A stretch of DNA of 64,000 nucleotides, from contig JAMZAV010003086.1 of assembly GCA_024449915.1 (NCBI GenBank), positions 1-64,000 of the forward strand, written 5' to 3'. Under the pieces are notes generated by a model. It did not search any database and was not told where the DNA came from. It saw only the letters and a program-made list of their open reading frames with translations. Below are positions 1 to 34,107 of this stretch, piece by piece. The DNA is from Sweltsa coloradensis. Taxonomy: Eukaryota; Arthropoda; Insecta; Plecoptera; Chloroperlidae. Each line of letters starts with the position of its first letter. Positions within the stretch are counted from its first letter, which is position 1. The position numbers and the translations under genes are program-made.

Positions 1-442
1 AAAAAAAAAGTAATTCGATTGTGCACAAATTTAACACGAATATATTAATTTATAAAATTAAGGTTCTGTGAAAAAATCATTACAATAGGATAAAGCATGT
101 AGGTGTTATAAGTCAAAGAATTGTTTTAAAAAAGGAAAAAAACGTAAAATTTCGATTTTCATGAAAAATAGTTTTTAGATTGCGCTCAAATTTCACACGA
201 ATATCTAAATTCATAAAATTAAGTTTCTGTGGAAAAATCATTAAAATCGGAGAAAGCATGTAAATGTTATAAGCTGAAGAATTTTTTTAAAAATCGAAAA
301 AAATCGTAAAATTGCGATTTTAATAATAAATAATTTTCCGATTGCGCTCAAAAACATAACAGCCTCCATAAAATTTCATGGTAATTGGAGTATCGGTTTA
401 GCCGGAATCGTGTTAACAAACACAATAATACAAACAGAAAAA

Positions 443-474
<32 letters not shown>

Positions 475-541
475 AAACATTCCGGATTTTTTCTCCAGTG
501 TAGTGAAATGGAATCTTCGCTTCGCTCGCTACGCTCATCCA
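1..541 (-). mobile_element. Helentron/DINE-1-like element, subfamily A, cut by window start
   Basis: The right edge reads inward as TTGGATGAGCG followed by GTAGCGAGCG, the 5' signature shared with seven other copies here. Inside are the AAAGAAAG microsatellite and AT-rich blocks containing TTCACACGAATAT. The 3' hairpin end lies outside the window. It abuts AATAACATTTGGAAG at 541-555; in unit 2 the same host sequence (29504) has no element, so this insertion is specific to unit 1. No coding capacity. Confidence 0.7.
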
Positions 542-1255
542 ATAACATTTGGAAGTAAGTGAAAAAAGTAGTAACAACTGCAGCAGTTAGGTCCTACTCT
601 GTGAAAGAGTTTCTTCATGAGTGTTTTAAATGAAAGATGTTAAACTACTACTTAATTCTTTTATCCCATTGTTAGACTAATAATGTATATTATGTACAGC
701 TGGTTATTTTATTTAGCAGTTTATTTCAATTTATCAACTTACTGTTATTGTTGTTATATCAGACAGCACAATCTACTGATAATCCATGAAGAGAAAAGAA
801 TTAATTTAGTGTTACTGATGTTTAGTGTAGAACAAATACAATTCGTGTTCCTTCAACAGTAACTAGCTACAACCAAGTTCAGGCTGTGAGGATGATTGTG
901 AGGGCATGTCCAAGGGCTATTTTATAGCACTGTATTTCAGCGTTCGCATTTTCACTGAAGAAACATCTCGTAACAATACTTCAGTCTCGACGGGTATCGA
1001 ACCAAAGATTGAGAATGTTGAAGTTATGATGAAGCTACATCAATAGTTCTTTAAATAAACCATGAGAGAACAGTAAGAATATTATTGATACGTTTATTAA
1101 TGAACTGTATACTGTTACAAGAAAAAATAATTTACAACAATCAGTTCGTTGGAAGGTTGTCAACAACGGCTGCATCCGGTAGAAAATAATAGGATGATTG
1201 TCTGAGTTTTTCATCTGGTAATCTCGGGCACTCGACGAGTCGAGGTCTTGAATGG
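542..1255. other. 5' flank of maltase copy 1
   Basis: Non-coding DNA collinear with 29504-30160 in unit 2, so part of the tandem duplication. It contains a degenerate tRNA-derived SINE remnant on the minus strand (about 868-1030, with an inverted box B near 1000). At about 1160 the two units diverge: unit 2 carries roughly 1.27 kb that unit 1 lacks, and similarity resumes at CGGCTGCATCCGG, about 90 bp before the TATA box. Confidence 0.6.
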
Positions 1256-1332
1256 TATATATAAAGGTACCTGAACACCTGTGTGGGTACCGTATTACAA
1301 AGTGAGCTACACACACGATCACATAGGTAAGT
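1256..1332 (+). promoter_or_regulatory. Core promoter and 5' non-coding exon of maltase copy 1
   Basis: A TATA box, TATATAAAG, lies at 1258-1266. Transcription should start about 30 bp downstream, near 1288-1298. The short exon ends at 1326 (CATAG) with the consensus donor GTAAGT at 1327-1332. The same layout occurs at 31530-31604 in unit 2. The next acceptor with a start codon is TTTCAG at 3477-3482. Seen: TATA, donor and conservation. Inferred: the start site and the link to the maltase gene. Confidence 0.65.
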
Positions 1333-24919
<23,587 letters not shown>

Positions 24920-25080
24920 TAAAGATTAAGAAAGGATAATAATTTGTTTCCTATCTTTAATATGTAGTCAGCAGAGTGGAAAGAAACGTAAAACTTTAAA
25001 TAATTCCCAAAGCAGTTACAACTTAAACAAGTCAGTTAAAATAAATGCCATTCAACAATATATAATATTATTGTAAGCTG

Positions 25081-25086
25081 AATAAA
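25081..25086 (+). terminator. Polyadenylation signal, copy 1
   Basis: AATAAA about 160 bp after the stop, followed by a GT-rich stretch (TTTTTGATGCATG, TTGTTTTTGTAA). The equivalent is at 49327 in copy 2. Another AATAAA overlaps the stop codon itself (24918-24923) and is less likely to be used. Confidence 0.6.
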
Positions 25087-25244
25087 ATGTTTTTGATGCA
25101 TGTTTACAGTTGTTTTTGTAATTAGAACCAAAAGTTTGTGATCATCCTCATTCCTTCTTGCAATCCAAGTCACTCCTTAGGCTACATACACTAGTTTGAA
25201 TATATGGAAGTTTAAGTTATATTCTAAGTGTTATTGATCTTATA

Positions 25245-25465
25245 ACCCAACCGACAGTGTTGAATAAAGCGTAATGCGAAACTCTGATTCGTAAGGTCAC
25301 TGGATGGATTCTCACCATCGGCAATCCTGACCGAAAGTTTTCCTCGAAACTGTATCTGTCGTTAATGAACATGTAAGGGATGAAGTTCACTTGAAAAGCC
25401 CTCCGACATCCCCTACATAACTGTTTCCAAAAGTATCTATAGAGAGAGACACCTACGTGTCAAAA
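25245..25465 (+). mobile_element. SINE2 (tRNA-derived), 3' flank copy 1
   Basis: Head CCGACAGTGTTGAATAAAGC, degenerate box B (GGATGGATTCTCACC) and body GTCGTTAATGAACATGTAAG, CCGACATCCCC. The same insertion is at 49960-50180 in unit 2. Confidence 0.65.
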
Positions 25466-25537
25466 TTGTGTTTGTTTTTTTAATGTGGACAATTGTGAAG
25501 GAAATATCCTAAGGTTACGATAGGAGTGTATTCATTA

Positions 25538-26210
25538 GGTTTGTTTGGTTTGCTACACGAACTTACACTTTACACTAGTGTAGGCTCACAAAATCTAAAA
25601 ACCGATTTCGTATTTAGTGTAGTGTAAAGCGTAGCCGTTTGGTTTGACTACGTGTAGTGTAAAGTGTAGCATTTCTACACGAGCTCTAGGAGGTCGTGTA
25701 GAGTGTAGGTGTAGAAATTTAGGCGCAAAACTTGAAGAGAAGCAGATTCAAACATGATGAATTACACACTATGCAGTGGCAATCAATATAGGCCTAACTC
25801 CTAAAATCAACCAAGAGTCTACTATATTACGCATAAGAAACTGATTCGGAGCATTTATATCTATGTGGGACTATATTTTGTGATAAGGGGCAAGTACATA
25901 GGGTACTCGAACCTCAAACAGGATTAGCACTAATGAAGTTTATGTTCCAAATAACTTTTCATCGTCTGATATGGTCTGAAAATAGACCTATACAATTAAT
26001 TTGACTCATTTAATGCCTTCAACATGCGCTGTATGCATTTTATTATGTTTTTGAAGTTTGACAGTTCGATGTGGGACAATCTAGTGTAGAGTGTAGCTTA
26101 AAAAACGTTTGGTTATCCTTATCCTGGGTAAAGTGCAGTGTAATTTGATTTGAAAGCCTACACCTACACTACACAAGTCTACACTACACTAGGTAAACCA
26201 AACAAACCTA
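25538..26210. mobile_element. TIR element (PIF/Harbinger-like MITE?)
   Basis: Inverted ends GGTTTGTTTGGTTT and AAACCAAACAAACC, with TTA on both sides (25535-25537, 26211-26213). Subterminal regions are full of GTAGTGTA and TACACTACAC motifs. Present only in unit 1. A 3-bp TTA duplication suggests PIF/Harbinger, but two extra bases at the right end leave this open. No transposase. Confidence 0.65.
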
Positions 26211-26939
26211 TTACATTCGCATTATTATAATGAGTGAAGAAAAACTCGTAATACAACTCTCAGGTAGGATTGCTGGTAGCTCTGGCGGGAATCGAACGCG
26301 GACCCTCTACAATAAGTCTCTTAACTTTTGAGCAAATATACTGTCTGCCATAAGAAAGATTCTATTACTTCTTATAGTAATACCAAAGAAATACTTAGTC
26401 GAACTTTTAACTATGATTTTTAATAGTCTTACAATTTCGTTGCTGAATAAACTTGTTTTGGAAATTTACCATTTATTTCCAGCCTTATTTTATTAATTAT
26501 AATATCAATGAATATAAATACATTTTGACACTTACTTTCGAAAATGAATTTTTGTTGTCAATAGCAAAAAGAATATCATTAAAAAGCGAAGGATAATAAG
26601 GCTCAATGCATCAAATACCCTCGTCCATCAACGAGACTGTAATAAGGTTATGTACCCTAAGGAGCGTAGATACATAAAATTCATGGTAGTAAGTATTTAC
26701 CTATTGCTGGAGAAATGTGGTTAGTAAAAAGAAACTGGCTTTGGATCAATCTGTTATCAGTGGTATACCGTATGAGTATTGAGTAATGACATTGGGTGAC
26801 ACGCACTCAGGCCGACACGTCTATAAAGAGGTAACATCGCTTGGTTGTTATTCAGGGGGCCGTTGGTTCGATCCCTGCTTCAGGCAGTCCTGACTGAAGA
26901 GTGTCGCAGAATTCCCCAGCCAGAGGTAAGTACTAAAAT
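26211..26939. other. 3' flank of copy 1
   Basis: Collinear with 50699-51890. 26230-26345 is a minus-strand tRNA-SINE head (GGGAATCGAACGCGG). 26830-26925 is another head (TTGGTTCGATCCCTGCTTCA). The block also resembles 55665-56200. No gene. Confidence 0.5.
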
Positions 26940-27533
26940 TAAAGCGAGCGAAGCGAGCGTTTCCATTTGACTCTGCCGGAAAAAATAGTCACTGGTTTTG
27001 TTTTGTTTTTTTTTTGTATGTCTCGCCATAACGTTCGAACGGAGGGTAGGATCGAGTTGCAATTTTGACCAACCGCAAGCTTTGTTCTCGATTGAATGCC
27101 ATTAGTTTTGTGGCAAAATCGTTCAAAAAGTTAAAAAGTTACATTAAAGTTAATCGAAAGTTTATTTTTCAAACTAAACGGCGACAAAATCTGAGGTGGC
27201 CAAATCATTTAGAATGTCCGTCCGGTCACGAATATGTTAATTTTAATTTGATCCGATAAGTAGTGTAGGTAGAAATTACATTATAACAAAAGTTACGTTG
27301 CCATGGCAACGAAAAGACGCGCGAAGTTTCTAATGCACTTCAAAGGTTTACACACGGGTTTACTCAAATACCTTGGCGATAATAAATAATATTGGAAACA
27401 TGGCCCTGTGGACAGCGAACGTCGCAAATTTTAAAATTTAAAAAAATGTGCAATGTGGGTCTAGCCATATAGAGAAATGGTCTAGCTATAGCATGTGCTC
27501 GCTTAGCAACGCGTCCAACTGAGCGTTTCCTAG
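26940..27533 (+). mobile_element. Helentron-like subfamily C, first of an inverted pair
   Basis: Begins TAAAGCGAGCGAAGCGAGCG. Near the 3' end GCTCGCTTA is the inverse of the start, followed by the hairpin AACGC-GTCCAACTGA-GCGTT and TCCTAG|T. Flanks AAAAT and TAAGATC rejoin as AAAATTAAGATC, matching the uninserted GATATTAAGAT of unit 2, so insertion was between two Ts. Confidence 0.75.
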
Positions 27534-27578
27534 TAAGATCTAACAGCTCTTGACTATCACGTTATCCAAATAACTTAA

Positions 27579-28071
27579 CTAGGAAACGCTCAGTTGGACG
27601 CGTTGATAAGCGAGCACGTGCTATAGCTAGACCCACATTGCACATTTTTTTAAATTTTAAAATTTGCGACGTTTGCTGTCCATGGGGCCATGTTTCCAAT
27701 ATTATTTATTATTGCCAAGGTATTTGGGTGAACCCGTGGGTAAACTTTTACTTTGTGGATAAAATCCAGTGCCATCTAGAGGACCTTGATATCATTTCCT
27801 TGGGAAAACTATTTCAACTCTTTGGTTACAAATAATACACTGCTTCCTCGATAGTATTTTGATTACTTCTAGGTGGCAGTGCATTAGAAACTTCGCGCGT
27901 CTTTTCGTTGCCATGGTAACGTTACTTTTGTTATAATGTAATTTCCATCTACACTACTTATCAGATCAAAATAAAATTAACATATTCGTGACCGGACGGA
28001 CATTCTAAATGATTTGGCCACCTCAGATTTTGTCGCCGTTGAGTTTGAAAAAAAAAATTTCGATTAACTTT
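27579..28071 (-). mobile_element. Helentron-like subfamily C, second of an inverted pair
   Basis: Starts with the inverted terminus CTAGGAAACGCTCAGTTGG and mirrors 27065-27533 closely. The 5' end of the element is missing (the sequence changes at about 28071). The 45 bp between the two elements (27534-27578) include host DNA ending TTATCCAAATAACTTA, as at 51899. Confidence 0.72.
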
Positions 28072-28257
28072 AATGTGTGTATATGCCCCGTTTTCTTTTT
28101 TCGGACAAATTTGATGTAGTTTTGAAAATGTATTGATGATTTTGCATGTAAATGTAACGTTCATTGCTACACTCTGGAAACTTGGGTCTACATGTGTGTG
28201 CATGTGCCCAAAATTATCTATTTCGTTGAGGTTTAAACAATGCTTCGAATGGAATTA
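28072..28257. repeat. Dispersed 185-bp repeat, copy at 28 kb
   Basis: TATGCCCCGTTTTCTTTTTT, ATGTATTGATGATTTTGCATG, CTGGAAACTTGGGTCTACATG and more recur at 52816-52998 with a few differences. Here it is fused to the 3' half of a Helentron-like element. Origin unknown. Confidence 0.75.
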
Positions 28258-28468
28258 TTTTAAACATTTCTTCGACTTATAAAACCTACATGCTTTATCC
28301 GATTGTAATGATTTTTTCACAGAACTTTAATTTTATGAATTAATATATTCGTGTGAAATTTGAGCCTAATCGAAAAATTACTTGTAAAAAAAATCGCAAT
28401 TTTACGCTTTTTTCGTTAAAAAAAATACGCTCATCCATCAACGCGGCGGGACTTAAGCGTTTTCCTAG
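28258..28468 (+). mobile_element. Helentron-like subfamily A, 5' truncated
   Basis: Only the 3' part: TTCGACTTATAAAACCTACATG, ACGCTCATCCATCAACGCGG and AAGCGTTTTCCTAG|T at 28468. Confidence 0.72.
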
Positions 28469-28484
28469 TTTTAAATACATGAAA

Positions 28485-28890
28485 TTGGATGAGCTTAGCG
28501 AGCGAAGCGAAGATTCCATTTCACTACACTGGAGAAAAAAATCCGTTTTTTCTTTTTTCTTTTCTTTTTTTGTATTTTTGTGTGTCTGTGAACACGATTC
28601 CGGCTAAAACAATACTCCAATTGCGATGAAATTGTATGGAGGCCTATGAAATCTCTAAACTTAGAACTGCACGGTTCGAAAAATCTATCGAAAAATTATT
28701 TCTCACGAAAATCGCAATTTTACGATTTTTACATGCTTTATTCGATTTTAATGATTTTTTCACAGAACCCTAATTTTATGAATTTATGTATTCGTGTGAA
28801 ATTTGAGCACAATCGAATAATTATAAATTATAACTCAATGCACCAATTACGCTCATCCAACAACGCGGCGGGACTTAAGTGTTTTCCCAG
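28485..28890 (+). mobile_element. Helentron-like subfamily A, short copy
   Basis: TTGGATGAGCTTAGCGAGCG at the start and CGCTCATCCAACAACGCGG-ACTTAAGTGTTTTCCCAG|T at the end, with a mutated terminus. Lies exactly 16 bp after the previous element. The plus-strand frames here are repeat translations. Confidence 0.72.
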
Positions 28891-29503
28891 TAAAGATAAA
28901 ATATTTTTTTAAATCATTTAATCCCAGCATTCGCTTCTAGGATGAAGAAAATCTTGGAAAAACCTTTATCAGGATTGTCTGTGGGAAATTACCACTACAA
29001 CAAATTACATTGTTAACTTTTTTCTTGTGTCATAATAGCAAAGCTCGCATACCCCTTGCAGTTATTACATGAAACCGAATTGATCAACATAATAATATTT
29101 CGCACCACATATTTTGTGCATTGTTGTTGTTTTTTGTATTTTAGATGAAGAATATTTGTTATTGCGCTTGTTTACGCAGAAGAAAATAACTGGATTTTCC
29201 CTCAAGAATGACTTCGTAATTATTATCGATTTGTTGCAAAAAGTAAGAATGAAGTAGATAAACTAATCACAATCGATAAGATACATCAGAGTATTTTTAA
29301 ACGTATAATCTTAAAAGAAAACAACTTTACATCAATAATAATTAACAAATGTGTGTACATAACCTAGAGATAAGATCAAACATAAAATATACAGTGAGAG
29401 AATAGTGTTGGACTTGGCCTTAATAATGTAAGACAATTTATTTAAGTGAATTACAATAACTCACAAACCAACAGATGTAGCTCAAGCACAAATCTAATGA
29501 TTT
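28891..29503. other. Sequence between the two units
   Basis: About 610 bp of AT-rich DNA with no visible counterpart elsewhere in the window. It either lies between the duplicated units or belongs to the 5' part of unit 2 whose partner is cut off at the window start. No gene seen. Confidence 0.45.
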
Positions 29504-31529
29504 AATAACATTTGGAAGTAAGTGAAAAATGAAGTAACACTTGCAACAGTTAGGTCCTACTCTGTGAAAGAGTTTCTTCATGATGAGTGTTTTAAATGAA
29601 AGATGTTAAACTACTACTTAATTCTTTTATCCCATTGTAACACAACATTATGTATACCTAGTTATTTTATTTAGCAGTTTATTTCAATCTATCAACTTAG
29701 GTACTGTTATTGTTATAATATCAGACAGCACAATCTACTGATAATCCATGAAGAGCAAAGTATTAATTTAGTGTTACTGATGTTTAGTGTAGAACAAATA
29801 CAATTCTTGTTCGGAAACAAGCCCTTCAACAGTAACTAGCTACAACTAAGTTAAGGCTGTGAGGATGGTTGTGACCTCGTGAGGGCATGTCCAAGGGCTA
29901 TTTTATAGCACTCCATTTCAGCATTCGCATTTTCACTGAAGAAACACCTGGTAACAATACTTCAGTTTCAGAATACCCTCGACGGGTATCGAACCAAAGA
30001 TTGAGAACGTTGAAGTTATGTAGAAGCTACATCAATAGTTCTTTAAATAAACCATGATAGAACTGTTAGAATATTATTGATACGTTTATTAATGAACTGT
30101 AGACTGTTCCAAGATTTTTTTTTTAAATCAATACTTCGGAAGGTTGTCAACAGTTACTTATCACCCACCTTAGACTGGATGTTAGACTCTTAATTGAATA
30201 ACTAGGAAAACGCTTAAGTACCGCCGCGTTGTTGGATGAGCGTAATTGGTGTATTGAGCTGCCACGTGTTATGCGGATTTTCTGTTGTTCTGTGAAAAAA
30301 TCATTACGAAGTAGAAGATTTTTTTTTAAATTAATTTAAATTAAATAAAAAATAAAATTGCGATTTTCATAAGAAATAATTGTTCGATTGCGCTCAAATT
30401 TCACACGAATATATAAATTCATAAAATTAAGGTTCTGTGAAAAAATCATTACAATCGGATAAAGCATGTAGGTGTTATAAGTAGAGAAAATTTTTAAAAA
30501 TCGAAAAAATCGTAAAATTGCGATTTTCATGAGAAATAATTTTTTGATCAATTTTTCCCTCCGTGCAGTTCTTCGTTCAGAGATTTCATAGACCTCCATA
30601 AAATTTCATCGGAATTGGAGTATTGGTTTAGCCGGAATCGTGTTCACAGACACACAAAAATACAAAAAAAAAAAAAGAAAGAAAGAAAAAAAAAAAAAAA
30701 AAAAAAAACATTCCGGATTTTTTTCTCCAGTGTAGTGAAATGGAATCTTCGCTTCGCTCGCTACGCTCGCTACGCTCATCCATAATTTAACGTAAGGTCC
30801 AAGGAAGGGATGACAATGTTCCAAAATATTGCTATAAAAACACATTTATATCTTTATCAATGTCGTTAAATTCAGTGGACGACATAATTAATTTACTATT
30901 TTGTGTAATATCATGGTTTCAAAGTCACCACATGTTAGACTAAACTGGCATTTTATTTATTATTTTTCACAGATAAAGTAACAATATTTACACAATTTAA
31001 AAAGTTAAACCAGGAATATAACCATGCCCCTTCCGATGTTTAATTATTTTAAAATTAAATATCAGACATAACAAACAGAAAAATCTCTCTTAACCCCACA
31101 TGGTGACTTGACATTGCGTAAATCCCATCTGTTACAAGCAGTAATATAAACAACAACAATAATAACAACATTTATAAACAAGACAATGATTAAACATTTC
31201 ATATGGCGTGCATTACACCTCCATTATGCAATTAAGATCAATCTTCCAAGAAATGTTTAACCGATCAAAGACAAACGACACATCTCAAAGCTTATGCAAC
31301 CTTACACTCAAGAGCTCAATCGAATGACACAAACTCATACGGATATCATTTGTTTAGTATTTTTTTGAATGTCGCCAAGGTTAAACAACATAACCGCACT
31401 TATTTATCGAACTTACAATGCTTGAAGTCACCTTGCATAACGGCTGCATCCGGTAGAAAATAAGAGGATGATTGTCTGAGTTTTTCATCTGGTAATCTCG
31501 GGCACTCCACGACTCGAGGTCTTGGGTGG
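29504..31529. other. 5' flank of maltase copy 2
   Basis: 29504-30163 matches 542-1160 of unit 1, including the degenerate SINE (29848-30040). 30164-31437 has no counterpart in unit 1 and includes the Helentron-like element at 30202-30783. Similarity resumes at 31438 (ACGGCTGCATCCGG), about 90 bp before the TATA box. No gene seen in 30784-31437. Confidence 0.6.
30202..30783 (-). mobile_element. Helentron-like subfamily A, reverse orientation
   Basis: Left end CTAGGAAAACGCTTAAGTAC, then CCGCGTTGTTGGATGAGCG. Right end CTACGCTCATCCATAA. Long A/AAAG runs at 30660-30710. About 580 bp; present only in unit 2. Confidence 0.75.
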
Positions 31530-31604
31530 TATATAAAGACACCTGAACACCTGTGTGGGTACCGTATTACATTGTGAGCTACACACACGTTCACATAGGT
31601 AAGT
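31530..31604 (+). promoter_or_regulatory. Core promoter and 5' non-coding exon of maltase copy 2
   Basis: TATATAAAG at 31530-31538. The short exon ends CATAG at 31598 with donor GTAAGT (31599-31604). TATA, predicted start and donor are spaced as in copy 1. An imperfect inverted repeat just upstream in copy 1 (CTCGAC-GA-GTCGAG, about 1231-1244) is broken here. Confidence 0.65.
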
Positions 31605-33948
31605 ACTTAGTACCAAGTACTAATAATTTTGGTTCAAGGTTCCATAACCCATTTTTGTTCGACTCGAAGAAATAAGCTTTGTTTAAGAAATTTGTAAAAA
31701 TTGTTTACGTACAAGAAATAAGTAATTTTAATATTTAGTTGCTGTGAAACAAAAAAAATAAGGAGGTAAGAGCTATTAAGATTGTCCACCAAAACTCTCG
31801 TTCTTAAAATTTTTGGGGACAATAACAAAATTAACTTACCACAGTTTGAACGGAATTTTTAATTTTAAATTGTTATTTAGAGTTAGGTGGTGAAAAAAAA
31901 ACATTTAGGGTAAATCTGAGGGAAATTCATAAAAGTTTTTTCGTACTAATGTCCCATTCAGCTAGTTAAGAAGGTAAATCAGGTATTTGGATGGTTGAGG
32001 AGAAGTGTTCAAGTGCTGTTAATATCATTAGACATGAATCACACAATTTGTCTATGAATTAGTAATACCTTGGAGAAATCTTCCATTTAGGATTCTCGGT
32101 GGCTGGGATCGAACCAGTGTCATTCGGAATAAGAGGTTCTTGAAACACGCTTGAGGCGTCTCTGAGGGAGCTGTTTGTGTGATGGTTTAGAACATATTAA
32201 GAATTTAGACAAAATCTTCATCTAAACGGACTTCTTTTAATAATAATGGTTATAATAATGAATGATTCTTAATTTTTTTAATATCCACAATTTGAATACA
32301 AATAAAATTTTACAGTACATTTCCAGTTCACTTGATGGCAGTAGAGGGTCGTGAAAGAAGTAAAGATGAATCTCTAGCTTTTACTTAATCAGTTTTTTCG
32401 TGGTTTAACTGTCCCATGACGGGACAGGTCGGCTATAGGTGTATTGGAGTTGGGACAATTGTGAAGGGATGCCTTAGGACTCATCCCCTTGCATTAACGA
32501 CTGAGGAAAACTTCGGAAAACCATTCAGTCAGGATTGCCAGTCTCGACGGGCGTCGAATCCGAGACCTCTTGGATCAGAGTCTTACGACTTACGCTGTAG
32601 TGTAGCCTGTGAGTGTTGTTGTCGCGCATCTGCCTAGTTGCTGCACATTGTACTTGTAGTTAGTCATCCGATGCACTCGGCGGAGGAAGCATGCATAGTG
32701 TTATCGTCCACAAGTGCGAGCATCAACAAGGTTAGGTGATTGTTCATTATTGGATCGATAGGTTGACTTCTCTTCAACTTCTCGTCATTATATACTAGGA
32801 TTCTTATGTAAACTATGGAGGTAAGTAGGCTACAAACAATACACTCTACACCTCAACAATGACCGACAGTGTTGGCTCGAACGGTTGACGCGGGACTCTG
32901 ATTCGGGAGGTCCCGGGTTCGAATCCTGTCGAGATCAATAATTCTGACTGTAGGTTTTCCGAAGTTTTCCTCGGTCGTTAATGCGAATGCAAGGGATTGA
33001 GTCCTCTTAAATGGCCCTCGGACATCCCTTCTCAGTTATTTATTAGACACAACCTGAAGAGGTGCATGCATTGCACCCTGGGCAGGCTTCCCACGAAAAA
33101 GAGTTTTAATACACTACAACAATGAATCAAATGAATTTAAGTTAAATATAAGCCACAGGTTGTCTAGGACATAAATAAACTTAAACAATTGAAATATATT
33201 GGAATTAAAAACTCGCGACCATTCAGTCTCAAAGTTTGATAAGTTTTCAGGGCCATTACGTTTTAATTAAATGTGCAATGTTTTAATTTTTTATGTCTTG
33301 GAGTTAGACTTCTCTTTCAATTTGTTTCATTGATAGCTACTTGTTATAGTCGCCTAAATTATTGGGATTTTAAAAACGATTGATTAATCGATTTTGTTGC
33401 TTAACGCATGTATCGTAGTTGAGCTATTCAAGACGATGAGGTATGCCATTATGCGGGATGTTACTCTATCTGTGAGGTCTCAGGTTCGATACCGGTCACC
33501 AGTAATTCTCACAGAAGGATGTTTTCTAATATTTACCTCAGTTATAAGTGAAACCTGGGTTTTTTGTTCTATACAATGGCGTTTATACATTCTCTCTTAA
33601 CTTCACAGACCACATTCCTACAAAAAATATTGATTCGTCAATACAAGGACTTATTTCATTTGAGTATGGTGAAAATTTATTTTTTGTAACCCATTTCTTT
33701 TTTCCCACAGTGCTGGATATCCTGACAAAATTTTTTCTGAGATTTTTTTAAGGATTCGAGTCCCGTTAAAGCCCCCGGACATCCCTTCACAATTGTCCAT
33801 CTTTTTATTACCCAGGTTAGACACCTACATTGCCCTTGGGAGGGTTTTCCAAAAATTTTTTCCCCTATAACTTATTTTCCAAAGATTCCCCTTTAATTTA
33901 TTATCTAAAAAACGCTTCAGGATCTCTAATCTATTTTCTCCCTTTCAG
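31605..33948 (+). other. 5' UTR intron of maltase copy 2
   Basis: Collinear with 1333-3482 apart from about 520 bp (32767-33290) not in copy 1, which holds a full SINE2. It also has the SINE debris shared with copy 1 (32411-32605 minus; 33440-33860 plus). From about 33700 the sequence loses single bases at a high rate relative to copy 1. Confidence 0.55.
32862..33100 (+). mobile_element. SINE2, best-preserved copy
   Basis: tRNA-like head with box A region GTTGGCTCGAACGGTTGACG and box B GGGTTCGAATCC, then the body (CTGACTGTAGGTTTTCC, CGTTAATGCGAATGCAAGGG, CGGACATCCCTTCTCAG) and tail (TGCATTGCACCCTGGGCAGG). About 240 bp; only in unit 2. The family recurs at least eight times in the window. Confidence 0.75.
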
Positions 33949-34107
33949 CATAACTTCTCAGATGAAGTACTAGGAGGGCGTGTCTTATTCTGGGGGGGGG
34001 GGCCTGGCCCGTCAGCCCCTGCTCTAACTGGGGCAGACCCTGTTTCTATAACTACCCCAGGTCGTTCAAGGACAGCAAAGGGGGCGGGGAAGGGGGAAAC
34101 CCCAATG
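33949..34107 (+). pseudogene. Maltase copy 2, exon 1 (frame broken, possibly artefact)
   Basis: Alignable to 3483-3655 throughout. From the ATG to the donor it is 146 nt against 157, with about a dozen scattered single-base losses and a G run where copy 1 reads GGGGGCGGCGGGGGC. The first codons read ATG AAG TAC TAG. The donor GGTGAG is kept. Confidence 0.75.
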
